From Canna indica (Eukaryota; Streptophyta; Magnoliopsida; Zingiberales; Cannaceae): DNA of 64,000 nt. Position numbers and translations under genes: made by a program. The notes beneath the pieces were generated by a model, which had not been told where the DNA came from, did no database searches, and was given only the letters and a program-made list of their open reading frames with translations. The DNA lies in NCBI GenBank assembly GCA_034359265.1, contig CP136891.1, positions 11,794,501 through 11,858,500 on the forward strand, given 5' to 3'. Every line of letters begins with the position of its first letter. The stretch's first letter is position 1. This document shows positions 24,191 to 36,350 of this stretch, piece after piece.

Positions 24191-25341
24191 AAGTATTTAT
24201 TATATAGAATAGTTAAAATAAAGCCGAGTTGAAAGCCACTCGCTTTTGAGCTTTTCCACTCTTTTCCAGCCGACCAAAGCAAGAATAAATTGGATGAAAA
24301 CATGTTTTGGCTCCTTTTACACCCTGTCGGAGACAGATAATCCCTCCCGACTCTGATCCGTCCCGTCTCCTCCGATCTCATTCCAAGCCTCCGTCGATCT
24401 GATCGTGATCCTTTAGACATAATCAAAAAGAAAAAAAAAGAAGGTTCTTATTTTGATCGCTCCATCGAGGTGAGTTTGCTTGTTCTTCCGAACTGGTTTG
24501 ATCTGTAGGTTTCTTTAAGGATTTGGAAGAATTCTGGTAACGAAAGGTTGGGCTTTTGCTTGGTTTCTGGAGTTAAATTAGTTTGATTTAACATCTGAGA
24601 GCGTTTGCTGCTGAAACCATCCTATTTTATATGGTAGTGAAGGGGGGTTATGGGGGCTTTATCATACTGATCCATGTTTCTTTATTCTCTGGCTTTAGAA
24701 TTCTTGTTCTTGTTCATCTGGTGTAGACAAACTTTAACTTTTATATTTCATGAACGACAATAACAGAAAATTAATGTGCAGCTTTGCGAGTTGAATTACT
24801 TAATTAGTCGCCCAAAGTTAGCTTTTCTAGCTTTCATGCTAGAAATTTGCTTAAGCTAAATGAAATATTGCAGAGGCTTGTTTAAGATCTTTCTAGTGAT
24901 GATATGGATGTGCTTAGTTAATCTCCTTGTTATTTGACTATGTGATAATATTGATAAGTACTTTAGAATAAGCTCATATTTGCTTTTCTGGTTACACTGA
25001 TTTGGTAATTGGTGAAGCTTGCTTGAGTTTTTAGTCTTCATCATCTGGACAATGCTATATCTCATGGATGTTTCAATTAACTATTTGTGGCATTTAGTGA
25101 TATGCCTAATAATAGATCTATAATATAATTAGCAGATCTACACAAGTATCATTAAAGTGAAAAAAATGGTATTTTTTCTAACTTTCTTTAGTATGCATTT
25201 GTGCTGTTATTATTTCTTTTGGAGCATGAAAATATTATCTTACACATCATTTTCAATTTCATGATTTTCACTTGGATAATTATGCCTATCATTTTTCTTT
25301 TGCTGCCAGATCGTTAGAGAAAGGCGAGAGAGAGAGAAGAT
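24191..25341 (+). promoter_or_regulatory. Promoter, 5' UTR exon and leader intron of paralogue B
   Basis: A TATATAG run at about 24198-24204 precedes a GC-richer stretch that ends in ccatcgag at about 24470, followed by a strong donor (gtgagtttg). The matching acceptor is tgctgccag at about 25302-25310. The short second leader exon is purine-rich (gagaaaggcgagagag) and leads straight to the ATG at 25342. Leader introns of this kind are common in this gene family. Confidence 0.6.
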
Positions 25342-28300
25342 ATGGCAATCAAGAGAAACGAAATTAAAGTTCATTTTGAAAAAGTGATGATATTATGCAT
25401 CCGAACCATTTACAGATCTGCTCGCTATCACCCTTTTGTTTTTAGTCTGGTGTTATTCATGCTTGTATTATATAGATCTTTTCCTTGTCTGTTTGCTTTT
25501 CTGGCATCTTCTTCTCCTGTCATTGTCTGCACCACTCTTCTCCTTGGACTCCTCCTCAGCTATGGAGAACCAAATATACCTGAGATTGAGGAAGATAATA
25601 AGAGTACTTGGGAAGTTTCTTCTATGGAAATCGACAGCCCTACCAATCATCTGTATATGAAGGAGGATGGGAACTTATCAGTAGAGAACCACGTAGAGAA
25701 CAGAAATCTTAGTGAGGAAATTGAACTGAAGGAGAAAATTCAGCATGAAAAAGAGGCCATTGCAGATGTTTACATATATCAGGCGACTGAACAGTATGAA
25801 GGAAACAAGATTGATACTATTATGAAAAAAATTAAATCGGGCGAGAAAGTGAAGAACGAGAGTAATAATGAGGATGAAGTGATTCAACATGAAGAATATC
25901 AAGGTCAGGCCATTTCCAAGGATAGAGATCTTTGTGTTGGGGAAATAGGCGGTATCACACAAGTGACTGAAAATGCCATTTTTTTTTACACTGCAGATAA
26001 ACAAGAAACTGAGGATCATAAGTTGGAGATGGCTGAAGCTGCATTGGATCACCATTTTGGCTCTTCTCTAGGATTGCCACAGCGGTCAGTTGATCATCAT
26101 TCTGATTCAGATACTGAATCAGATAGGGCGGAGAGTTCCTCTCCTGATGCTTCTATGGCTGATATAATCCCAATGCTTGATGAACTTGAAACTCTTTTGA
26201 ATTCTGAACATCCTCAACATGTTTCTATTTCGAAGTCTGATGCAGACTCTGAAATGTCGTCGGATCATGAAACAAATGATAATAGTATTGATGAAGAAGA
26301 GGAAAAAGATGGGGAGGAAAAAGATGGAGAAGCACAAGAGGAGAGAGATGATGGTACTGAAGCTGCAGTGAAGTGGACAGAAGATGATCAGAAGAATGTA
26401 ATGGATCTTGGTTCTTCTGAATTGGAAAGGAACCAGAGGTTAGAAAGTTTGATTGCAAAGAGAAGAGCAAGGAAGAATCTGACATTTAGGTTGGAAAGAA
26501 ATCTTATTGACTTCGATGCTGATGACTCTTTCCTTAGCATGGGCGAACTATCACGCTTCCGTGTCCAAGTTCCACCAAGGAGGAATCCATTTGATAGTCC
26601 CTATGATTCAGAAGAAATATTAGATTTACCGCCAATTCCAGGCTCGGCTCCCTCTTCCCTGCTACCCAGAAGAAATCCTTTTGATATTTTCTATGACCAG
26701 CAAGAACAAGATAGCAGCCTTACAGGTGAAACTTGGGGCCACCAGGATTTTGTGTCAGCTCCACATCGTGAGACACCCTTTAGAAGGAATGAGACCTTCA
26801 GCTCAGCAAGAAGGGAACTTCAACAAGAGAGACACCCTTCAAGGTTGAAACCCTATTTTGTTGCAGAGAAGATGGATTGGGAAGAGAGAAGTTCTACTTT
26901 CCAGAGACAATTCAGTGACAGGAGTGAGTCAAAAGTGAGTACTATTCCAGAATCTGACACAATTTCTTCAGCAACAGATCAAGAATATAAGAGAGAGCTA
27001 GAAGAACAGGAAGTTCTTTTGGAAAATAAACTGCCATCTCCTGGTAAACATGATGCTGATGCTGTGGATTCTGAAAGTCACACTTCTGAGGAAGTAGAGC
27101 CAATTCATACTGAAGAAGAGAAGACTGAACATCTAACTAATGATCATGACTCCCATTTAGATATTAATTCAATTCAAGAAAGAGATCAAGTCATTGAAAA
27201 TTTTGGAGCTGTAGAAGAAGACACAAGAGAAGAAATGCACCGAAATTTGTCTATTTCAGATTCTGAGAAATTTGAAGTGATTGAACCAAAGCATGATGAG
27301 CCAGATCCTTCTTCATCTAATCTGGGCTTCAAAGCATCTGTTTTGGAACAGTCATCTAATATGGAGCAAACAATTATTCTTGGAGAATCGGATTATTTGA
27401 CAAGGGTAGGCCATAAATTTGCAGAACCTGTCCATGATTCTAGCCTACCAGCAGATGGAAAATTTGTATCTGAACAGTCAACACTTGATGAAGCTTTGCT
27501 CGATGCAGGTATATGAACTCTCTGTGATCCAGTAGCAATGGATTTTGGTTGTTTATTATAATGATTTTTTGTTTTTGGGGGAGATGCAGGTGAAAGTGGT
27601 AATGCTGATTCTTCAGTGGAGTTTGACATGGAGAGGGAAGCTTCCAAAATAGCTTCTTCTCCAAGGACATTGGAGGTCAAAGCTACCTCAGGAACTGGAT
27701 ACTTGATATCGGCTGATGAAACCGTGGAAGAGTTGGTATCTGTCAGCATAGGGCCTGTCACATCTTTCCAGAGTTGCCTTTCCATAGATGAGAAAATATC
27801 AAGGTCAAGGGAGATCAATGACAGTAGTGAATATGATGATGTCAAAATTGGAAAATCAGTTGTTCAAGAAGAGTCCAGTCATTTGATTTCATGCATGACA
27901 CAGGAGCCAGCGACAGCAGACAATGCTAATCAGACAAGAGCATTTAATCCAAATCATTTGGATGTGAGCAATGGCAAAGAAGGAGAAGAGATTGTCGAAA
28001 CTTCATCATCTTCTTGTTTGGATGTGTTATTAGTATCTGCTGGTTCAATTGTATATGAATTTCAGCAAGCATCACCATCAATGGAGAAGCATAGTTCGCC
28101 TTCTGATGGCACTGATATTGTAGAAACTCACAGCACTTTGGACCTGCCTTCAAATTCTGAAGAGAATCAAGAAGATTTTAAACAAAAAGAAGATCATCCA
28201 AGCTGTATGAATTATGATCAAGTTGTTGGTTTAACTGGGTTACAGATGAATGAAGATGTCAGGGTTCTTGGATCTGATATTGAACAAGATGCTCCTTTCT

Positions 28301-29526
28301 TTCCAAACCCTAGACAGGAAGTTGATAACATGGATGATAATAGGGAACTTTTTCACAAGCCAAAAGACAGCACCTCAGATACCTTTCCTTCATTTCCTAT
28401 TCAAGATGGTGGTTTGACTGGTTTACAGTTGATCAAACTGACACAAAGCAAGGACTCAGAGATGATGTCTGATATCCCAGTCCATCCCATAGATGATCTA
28501 TCTGAATCAGGAGATGCAATCAAGAATTCACTCCTCACCAAGCATGCAGTTGGTTCTGTGAAGATGGTTGATAGCTCTGATGAGGAATCTGAAGAGATAC
28601 ACCCTCTAGTCTTGGAAGCTGGTGAAATTGACGAGAGTTTGCCAATAGATATGGATGGAGATGTGGATTTTCACATACAAGAACTGTCATCTAATCAGCA
28701 AGGTTTGGACTTGATTTTTCAAAAGGATGGCCAATCTGAAGATAATGCTTCTACCTCTAGAAGTCAGTTCCATGAGGTTCACTCAGGAATAAACCAACAT
28801 AGCATTGTAGAATCAGATGTTTGGTCCTCATTTGATTCTAATGGTAACAGCGAGCAGACTGTTTACAACCCCAAATTTCGTGTTCTTGAGGCAAGCATGG
28901 TTGAAGAGGTTGATTCAGGATCTAATCAGCTCCTTGAAAAGGCCACAACATCTACTGTACCAGAGACAGACCTTCACAACCCAACAACAGCAGAACTTGT
29001 TCTTGAGTCCAGTGAAATATATACAAGTCAAATAAATATGAATCCTATAAAGACAGATTCAGAGCTCCTGGTTGTTGAAGCAAGATCTGTTGAAGATATC
29101 CACTCAGCTTTTAAACAAATTAGTCAAACAAGCCTTGACAAACCATTGTGTGATGAAGTTGGATCTCAAAACTCACCTGTTAGTGCTGTTCTGGATGCTA
29201 AACAGATACAATCCGACCTGCATGTTGTTGAAGCAAAATCTATTGAAGATATAGACAAGGCTTTTAGCCAGCTTTCACATAGCACCGGCAAGAAAGCCCC
29301 AGAAGTAATGGAAAGTGAGGTTCTTGAAGTGCATAGTCCTGATATAAGTTTGGTATTGAAGGAACCTTTTGCAAGTGAAACCAGCTCAAGCATGGAAATA
29401 TTTGGTGAAAAATCAGAAGCTGAAAAAGCGGCTGATAAGGAGCAAGAGAAAGAGAATTTTAGGAATTCCATCTCCAGCTCAAGCTCAAGTTCTAGCTCAA
29501 GTGATTCTGATGTCTCTAAAAAATAA
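25342..29526 (+). CDS. Membrane-anchored acidic protein of unknown function, paralogue B (At5g17910-like)
   Basis: Two exons, 25342-27508 and 27590-29526, joined in phase, encoding 1367 residues; Arabidopsis At5g17910 is of similar length from memory. Residues about 30-80 are two hydrophobic segments around YRSFPCLFAF, ending in VCTTLLLGLLLSYGEPNIPE, the family signature. The acidic tail has the same islands as paralogue A: WTEDDQKNVMDLGSSELERN then IAKRRARK, PRRNPFDSPYDSEE and PRRNPFDIFYD, and HPSRLKPYFVAEK. Exon 2 carries three diverged repeats of about 60 residues with the core VVEA(K/R)S(V/I)EDI..AF.Q, absent from A, and ends in a serine run followed by DSDVSKK. Membrane anchoring at the N-terminus with a large cytosolic or lumenal tail is inferred; no enzyme motif is visible. 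A and B lie in tandem 4.6 kb apart and evidently arose by duplication. Confidence 0.88.
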
Positions 29527-30730
29527 ACAACAAGAAGATTAAGGTACTTAACTTCTTTCTTCTCTCATGATTGCCTTATTGAGTGTCTTTAAAATTTATT
29601 TGTTTTACCTGGCTAGATGTTTGAATTTTCAGGGAAACACAGGCATGGTGATGAAAATTTTTTGGGCTCTTCTTCACCTTTGAGATTCTACTGCAATTGA
29701 TTTCTTTATGGATTGTCTTCATGAGGTCCTTGTATAGTTTGATGTCTGAATAGAAGTTTATGATTTGGCTGATCAATTAAGCGAGTTTTGCTATGTAAAT
29801 TTCTACTAGTTGGGATTCCCAAATCCCTTATAGGCATTTTACCTCTTGACATTAGTCCATGATAAGATTATTGTGTGATTCTTTTTTTTTGTTTCTTTTG
29901 TGTACATTGATTTTCCACTATGCAAATACTTCAAAGGTTAATGAGTGATGTTTCATGGACTGATACAAGTTTCCAGAGCTTCCATTATTTATGTTCATAG
30001 ACGTGCTTTTGTAGTTTTATCTATAAAAGATTTTGTTCACATCTCTTTGTTTTTTTTCACCTTAGCTAGCAATCTATGTAGATTGCTAGCTCTTAATGAT
30101 ACTGAACCTATATTTTTTTCACCTTAGGTGCCCTTAGTTGATCCGGAACACCTTTGCAATGTAATATCTCATGCCTAAAAGAGGTTTTGAATAACACATG
30201 GCAATCAATAGTATGGTCTTTTGTTTTTCAAGATTTTGAGGGACAATACTAGATAACTAGATTTGTTCTGTGTTCCTTTTGTAAATGTGGTTTATGAACT
30301 AAATAAAAAGCTCACTGATTATTTTCTTGTTACTAAAATATGCAGTAACAAGAAACTTGTCAGACCCTATATTTTGTTGTTAGTTTCAGAGTTACTTTTG
30401 TTTTTATTTTTTTGACAGAAATATTCTTTTAGCTGAACGGTTCATGAGAGTGGTCATCGTGTACCATTTCTTTCTACATTTATCTTAATTCTTGTTGGAA
30501 AAGCTGATAATTCTCTTCTGGACAAATGGATATGTAAGTAGGGTAAAAGTTTGTCATTTTTTTTCTCTTGGAACTTGGAAGAAAAGAATTTATTATCCAG
30601 ATTCTGTTTTGGTTCATCCAAGATTAAAATATGAGTGAAGGGATTTCATCGATTGTGGAATGTTTTCAAATTCGAACAGAACTTTGAATTGTTTAATCCA
30701 TCGTAAGATTTTTTTTGGCAAAATCATATT
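29527..30730. other. 3' UTR of paralogue B and intergenic DNA
   Basis: No sustained coding frame. A short inverted repeat (ttagctagcaatctatgtagattgctagctc, 30063-30093) forms a strong hairpin downstream of the gene. Nothing else was recognised. Confidence 0.4.
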
Positions 30731-30939
30731 GGTATGTTTGCGGATAAGATAAGATTGGATTAGATAATAAATGATGGAGGATTGAGTGTAAATTTTTTAT
30801 ATCCGATGTACATCAGATATAATATCAATTTTATAATTTTTTATTCACATTTTTTTTTCTAATCCATGCACTAAACAAATAATGTATATTTATCAATTTC
30901 TTATCCTATCATCCCTTATCTAATGAAGCAAACAAACCC
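30731..30939. mobile_element. Small MITE, ends ggtatgtttgcggataag / ggtttgtttgcttcat
   Basis: The left end ggtatgtttgcggataagat is matched on the minus strand of the right end by gggtttgtttgcttcatta and then gataagggatgat. The interior is simple AT-rich sequence. It abuts the next element at 30941, and both share the word gtttgc at their tips. Confidence 0.45.
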
Positions 30940-30940
30940 T

Positions 30941-31271
30941 GTTTGCTTCGATGGATTAAGGAGGTGGATTGGATTTTAAAATCCAATCTATTGTTTGCCG
31001 CAACAATGGATATGAGTCGGGCCGGATATTGTGTGGATTTATTTTGGCTCAAATTCACCGCTGGCCTGATTTAGAAATCCTAAGGAGTGGGTGGGTTTAA
31101 GGCCCACCAAATCCACAGGATATGAATTTTCATATCATATCCATGCTTTTTATCCTACGCCAAAATAAACATATGATAGGATTTCAAAAAATTCTCTTGG
31201 ATTTCTATCCCCCCTTATCCACATTAAATTATATCTCATCCAAATCATATCTTGCAAAGCAAACATGGCCT
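30941..31271. mobile_element. MITE with tips gtttgcttcg / ggccatgtttgctttgc
   Basis: The left tip gtttgcttcgatggattaag is mirrored at the right by cttgcaaagcaaacatggcc, read on the minus strand as ggccatgtttgctttgc. The interior repeats ggatatgaattttcatatc-like palindromes. No coding capacity. Target-site duplications were not resolved because of the abutting element on the left. Confidence 0.5.
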
Positions 31272-31289
31272 AATAGTTTATGATTTTTA

Positions 31290-31808
31290 AACAAAAATAT
31301 TATAAATATATTGGATGTGGTGTTGATTTATAAGAATTGATGAGCGTGCTACTATCAATTTCATCTTGAGCATTTTAATTAGGCCAATAAGTTCGCCTAT
31401 ATGTTGGCCTATGAAGTTGACGAATCAGTTATCCCAGCAAGCAAATTATAACAAATGGTATGAGAGCAAAATCTACTTCTAGGCATGGTGAGGGAACCTA
31501 TGTGGGAAAGGGCTGTCTAGGAGATGGGGTGGAGCTGCCTACTAGGTTAGGCCTTATATACATTCGACTTGGGTGTGATTCTGGACTATGTGTTAGACTC
31601 GAGTTGGGCCTTGACGAGGACGTCGAGATATAAATGAGAGATATTATAATACTCCAGTTTAGTCCCACATCGGGTGTATATTGAATGTGATGTTGGCTTA
31701 TAGCTTGATGAGTGTGTTATTATCAATTTCAACTTGAGCATTTTAATTAGGCTAATAGATTGATCTATGAAATTATGGGTCAGTTATCTCATTAAGCATA
31801 TCGTAACA
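31290..31808 (+). mobile_element. Degraded TRIM or short-LTR retrotransposon
   Basis: Two related direct repeats, about 31290-31453 and about 31645-31808, share tgagcattttaattagg and similar flanks and both end in aaca. The left copy is followed at 31456 by tggtatgagagca, a one-base variant of the tRNA-Met primer-binding site tggtatcagagc. The right copy contains tagtcccacatcggg, as in many plant TRIM LTRs. The interior of about 190 bp cannot encode retrotransposon proteins. The left repeat appears to lack about 35 bp. Confidence 0.55.
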
Positions 31809-31950
31809 TGTAATAATTAATTACGATGCATTTGCTTCAATGGATATATAATAGAATATGATATCAAATGAGAGAAAGAATTAGATAAAAAATTTATCCA
31901 ATGTATAGCGGATAACACATGAAATTGATGGGTAAATTAGCTCATCAAGC

Positions 31951-32113
31951 GGGTCATAATACATTTATATTCTTCTAATCTTACGCATTTATCTAATATG
32001 TGCCATTGGATTGGAAAGAAAATCGAAACATTGGGTCATAATACATTTATATTCTTCTAATCTTATGCATTTATCTAATATGTGTCATTGGAGTGGAAAG
32101 AAAATCGAAACAT
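31951..32113 (+). repeat. Tandem duplication, 82-bp unit
   Basis: The unit starting gggtcataatacatttatat and ending aaaatcgaaacatt occurs at 31951-32032 and 32033-32113 with only a few substitutions. It is noncoding. Confidence 0.88.
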
Positions 32114-32667
32114 TAAAAAAGAATGAACATGCTACAATGAGGGAGTGTATATGGTCAATTAAATAAAGCTTAATCATAAGGGCATATGTTAGAAAAATAC
32201 TTACCTTTATCTTTAGGAGATGATTAAGAAGATAGGAATTGTGGGAGCAAGATTGCACGCATATAATTCTCATTTAGATTTTAAAGGGGAGTAGATGACT
32301 ATTTCGGACTTGCCAAAATAATATATAATATATAAATCTGACCTAGCATTTTAAACTCCTTGATTTAGAATTAATGAAGTCATGGACATAATAAAGCTAA
32401 AAAGAAACTTGAACTCATCTAATTCTTGATTAGGCTTATAAGTATTTAAGTATATGTGAGTATATAAAAAGCAATGTTGAGTTGCTTGTCACACTGTTTT
32501 TTGGAAAGCTTCAAAGTCTAACCATCTAATTAATGAGGAATTAATTAGTGATGCTTATCCTACACTATTGATTGATTAGTGGAAATGGCTCCATTTAGAC
32601 AAACAACTTGGATATTTTTAATAATTAATTATGCCATTTTTGAAGGAGTTGTGTTTGTGTTTCTTTA

Positions 32668-33099
32668 GGCTTGTTTGGATGAGATGAAATATGATTTAAT
32701 ATATGGTACGATATGATATTATATGATATGATACTATAATTATTTTTTTATTATTTGGAAAGATAGTATGATATAGTACAGTTAAATGGTAGCCGCTCGG
32801 AGGAGAACGAAGTTTTGGCTAAGTCGATTAAGAACAATAAGTAAAAGTCTAATTTGATATAGGTAAATAAAGGACATAAGTGAAATTATAAATTTTAATT
32901 GAGGGTATTTTAGAAATAAAATTTCATTAAATCATGAGAAATCACCAAATTTATAGTTTAAAAACTTGGTCAAAATTCATGATTTTCAAACAATGAGTTT
33001 ACCATCATAAACCATGACCATCGTTTGGAAGTTTTTCCAAATAAGAAACTGATATAATTATATCATGTAAAATCATGTCTTACCGAAGCAAACAAAACC
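32668..33099 (-). mobile_element. Tourist-like (PIF/Harbinger) MITE, uninterrupted copy
   Basis: TTA flanks both sides (32665-32667 and 33100-33102), the target duplication expected for PIF/Harbinger. Ends are ggcttgtttggatgagat and, on the minus strand, ggttttgtttgcttcggtaa. The interior aligns in reverse orientation with the element at 58201-59228, including ctcatgatttaatgaaattt followed directly by tatttctaaaataccctcaa when read on the minus strand. It therefore shows the empty site of the TRIM insertion found in that other copy. Confidence 0.75.
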
Positions 33100-33102
33100 T
33101 TA

Positions 33103-33960
33103 GTTGAATGATTTCTTTTAGTATTTAATTAGATAGTTGAATTGATGTATGCTTGGAGATTTGGATTTGTGTTGCCTTCTACCATTATTGTTCTCATGCA
33201 TTGCTTTCAGCATGTTAATTTACTATAATTAGAAATTAAATATGAAAACCCACCAATCCCTGTGTGATTTATTAGATAACAATTTACAAAAATATAATTA
33301 TGTTGTTATAAAATATAGATTAATTTATCTATATATTTATGAACAAGAGGTATACTTCTTTTAAAATTTGCTAAGTAAAAGGTTATTTTGTCAACTTAAA
33401 ATTAAAAAAGAAGAGTCTAATTAATAAGTGACAAATATCATCATGCTACATAAAATTCAAATATATATTGAACGGAAAAATAAAAAAATAAACTATCTAA
33501 ACTCAAGAAAAACCGATATACTAAGTTTTACTCCATCCACTATGCAATTCTTACAAATCAAAAGCAAGATAGATAAGTGAGTTTCCTCTTGTACTATCGT
33601 GCAACTAGAAGTGGCTCCTCTTGCCCACTCAAATAAGGACAACTATCGTAAAATAGCTCACCCAAAGATTGAGATGTGCGATCAAGCACAACTTGTCGCA
33701 AAGGTTGTAACCACACTCTCTTGGCCAAAGTGCATCCGCGCACCTTGCCCCAACATTGCGTGCGGCGATTGCGATCGTATTGCAATGGTGGCAACGATTG
33801 TTGTAGTGATTGCTCACAACATTTTCTTTGTGTTGCAATCGCTTGCTGCAATCGCATGCCAACAACAATGTTGTAGTCACACACAATGCGCGGCCGTTAC
33901 TTGGTGTCTAGCAACAATCATACTTCATTGCCTCCATGCCCCATACACTCTCGTTCATAC
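33103..33960. other. Intergenic DNA with an isolated GC-richer block
   Basis: The block 33594-33960 is less AT-rich and open in several frames on both strands, but codon use and residue composition (runs of Cys, His and Ala) look random. I do not call a gene here. Confidence 0.4.
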
Positions 33961-34477
33961 GGGTGAGCAAAATTCTTCGATTCACCGAAACCGAACCGAA
34001 ACCGATCGAATCGAAATCGATTTAACTGAACCGAATTAGGTTCAGTTTGGTAAATTAACCAACGGTTCGGTTAATTTACCGAATTAATTGGATATATATA
34101 TATATAATAACAATTATATTAGATGTTGGTATTTGCCTTAGTGGTTAAGTGTAATGTTAACCTTTCCACCTGGGTTTGAATCCTAATGTTGTGTAATATT
34201 TTTATTTTACATTCAATTATATATATAATATGTGTTAAGATGATTGGAGAGGTAGAAATTAAAGTTTGGTTGCCAATTGCTTGAGTTTGAGTCTTAGCAT
34301 ATGTATATTTTTTGAAAAAAAATTTAGTTTTTTTAATAATCTTTTCGGTTAACCGAATCGAACCGAAAATTCGGTTAACCGAACCGAATTAACCAAATAT
34401 TTTCGATTTGGTAAACGGTTAAAAAAATTTCTTTGGTTCAATTCAATTTTTAATCGAACTGAACTGATGCTCACCCC
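33961..34477. mobile_element. Inverted-repeat MITE with accgaac-type arms
   Basis: The tips are gggtgagcaaaattcttcga and, on the minus strand, ggggtgagcatcagttcagt. Both arms consist of many cgaaccgaa / ttcggtt words that would pair over about 130 bp. The middle carries a tRNA-like sequence (34134-34183). No coding capacity. Confidence 0.65.
34121..34320 (+). mobile_element. tRNA-derived SINE-like insertion
   Basis: Matches to both internal RNA polymerase III promoter boxes are present: box A-like tgccttagtgg (34134-34144) and box B-like ggtttgaatcc (34173-34183), 28 bases apart, a normal tRNA/SINE spacing. A T-rich tail follows. A second, poorer tRNA-like block with gagtttgagtctt lies near 34283. 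The sequence cannot fold as an intact tRNA, so a SINE head is more likely than a tRNA gene. Confidence 0.45.
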
Positions 34478-36350
34478 TATTCATTCATGACGAATCATAT
34501 TGGAGACATGCTATTATCAAACAAGAAGCATGACAAGAAGAAGGATATATATATGAGAATCCTACCCGAAAGCGTACACTTCTTCTTAGTTTGAAGTGGG
34601 GAAAGAGTTCTTTCACTTTTTTTTTTTTCATAAAAATGAATTTTTATGAAAACATATTTTATAATTTTATTGTATATATGTCATCAAATCTAAAAACTAA
34701 AAACTCAAGTGAGAAGATTTTTTTAAAAAAAATCCTTTTTAAATTACCAAATGTTTCTTTAGTGTTTACATATCATTTAGATTTTAGAGCTTGCCCTTCT
34801 CTAATTTTAAATGGTCAAATTAATTATATATTTTCATGAACATGTATAGTTACATTTTTTTATTTTATTAGAAGACTTGATAACTTATCAAGTGCTTTTG
34901 CTTCAATTACACACATCACTAATACTAATACTACAAATTATTATTGTTACAATAATCATCATTATCTTTTTTGCTTTTGGTTTTTTAATAGTCATTGTCA
35001 CTATCATTTTATAATAAAATAATTCATGTAGAATATAATTTCTTTAAAAAATGTATTTTTTTCAATAAATATAAAATTGTTATATTATTTGTACACGCAC
35101 AATAATATGTCATCATCTCGAATTATAAATCCACTTGCAATTATTTCTAAAGACTTAATTAATTATAAGTGGATTTGCTCCAAAGTGGATCATTGTCCAT
35201 ATTAATATATTAACAAATTTTTTTAACCAAGTGGTTATAAATGAATATTTTTAAACCAAGTTTGACTCCATTAAATAGATTTCAACAAACATTTTACTGA
35301 AAAAATAATAACTCAATTAAACTATATAATTACACCATTTTGCATAAGATTTAAGTGATCAAAATTAGGCTTAATTGGTAGAGAGAGAAAAAAATCAAAT
35401 TCAACCCACGAACTCCTCGAGGATAATCATTAGAGTGCGTTTGATATAAGATAATCTATCTACATTATTAGTAATATATCTTTTAAATACTTAGAGCCCA
35501 CATATTAGCATATCTGGTTCAGACACTTTATCGATAATCCTGATTACTTTGATAATTCAGGTGGTGTACCACCAAGATGATAATGTGGATAGCCTCATGG
35601 AAGATAGGTATGTGAATTATTAGTTTACCATTCAATGATAATTCTAAATTTCAATATTACTTTTCTTTCCTATATTCTTTTTCATGCAAGACATCATTGT
35701 ATATAAATTTTTTTTGATAATTTTTTGTGATGTTAAAAAATACAAAATTAAGATTGTCATCTATATTGATCAAATATGTCAAACGAGATAATATTATATT
35801 ATCGATAAATCGAAGATATCAATCTATCTTATAATAATATGAATTATCGTTATAATATTATCCAGCAACGTATCGAACACAAACTTTGATAATATTTAGG
35901 TTTGTGAATGGAATTCACAAGAATAAATATTCTCAATGACATACATAGAATAAAATAATATATATTTGAAAAAGATTATATTTATTTTCAAGTATTAACA
36001 CCGAATTTTATAGGTATAATGGTCTAACGAAAGGACTAACCGGAGATGATCTCTACGAACTACTAATGAAGTAGAGGAAGTTCTCAAAATATTTTGAAGC
36101 GAAGATAGATCTTACGAGAATAAATCTTCTCAAATCAACGACGTACAGAAATAAAATAATATATATTTGAAAAGATTGTAAGAGCAAATTCTAAATATCT
36201 GATTTGATAGGGATGTTATTGTAATATTGTTCATTATACAATGGACGGATATGATTAGTGGATCTCTGACAAACTTCAGAAACTAACGGCGTCAACAACG
36301 ACGCACTCCTCCAATCACGTGCCTCGACGGCGCCGTTAACTCTGCCTTTT
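34478..36350. other. AT-rich intergenic DNA with probable repeats
   Basis: No gene was recognised. A possible MITE spans about 35433-35885 (gagtgcgtttgatataagat against agtttgtgttcgatacgttg on the minus strand). Direct repeats containing gaaataaaataatatatatt lie about 190 bp apart at 35945-35985 and 36148-36183, suggesting a decayed short-LTR element. Neither set of ends is certain. Confidence 0.35.

Noticed and set aside
24000..24232. Two overlapping frames of 70-74 codons
   Set aside because: They result from the GC-rich patch; the only ATG with a good context gives 35 residues of no recognisable type.
33594..34039. Overlapping open frames of 66-146 codons on both strands
   Set aside because: Several frames are open at once, composition is Cys/His/Ala-heavy without a recognisable motif, and the right end runs into the MITE at 33961.
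34134..34183. tRNA gene
   Set aside because: Box A and box B match, but the flanking acceptor and anticodon stems do not pair; a SINE head is more likely.
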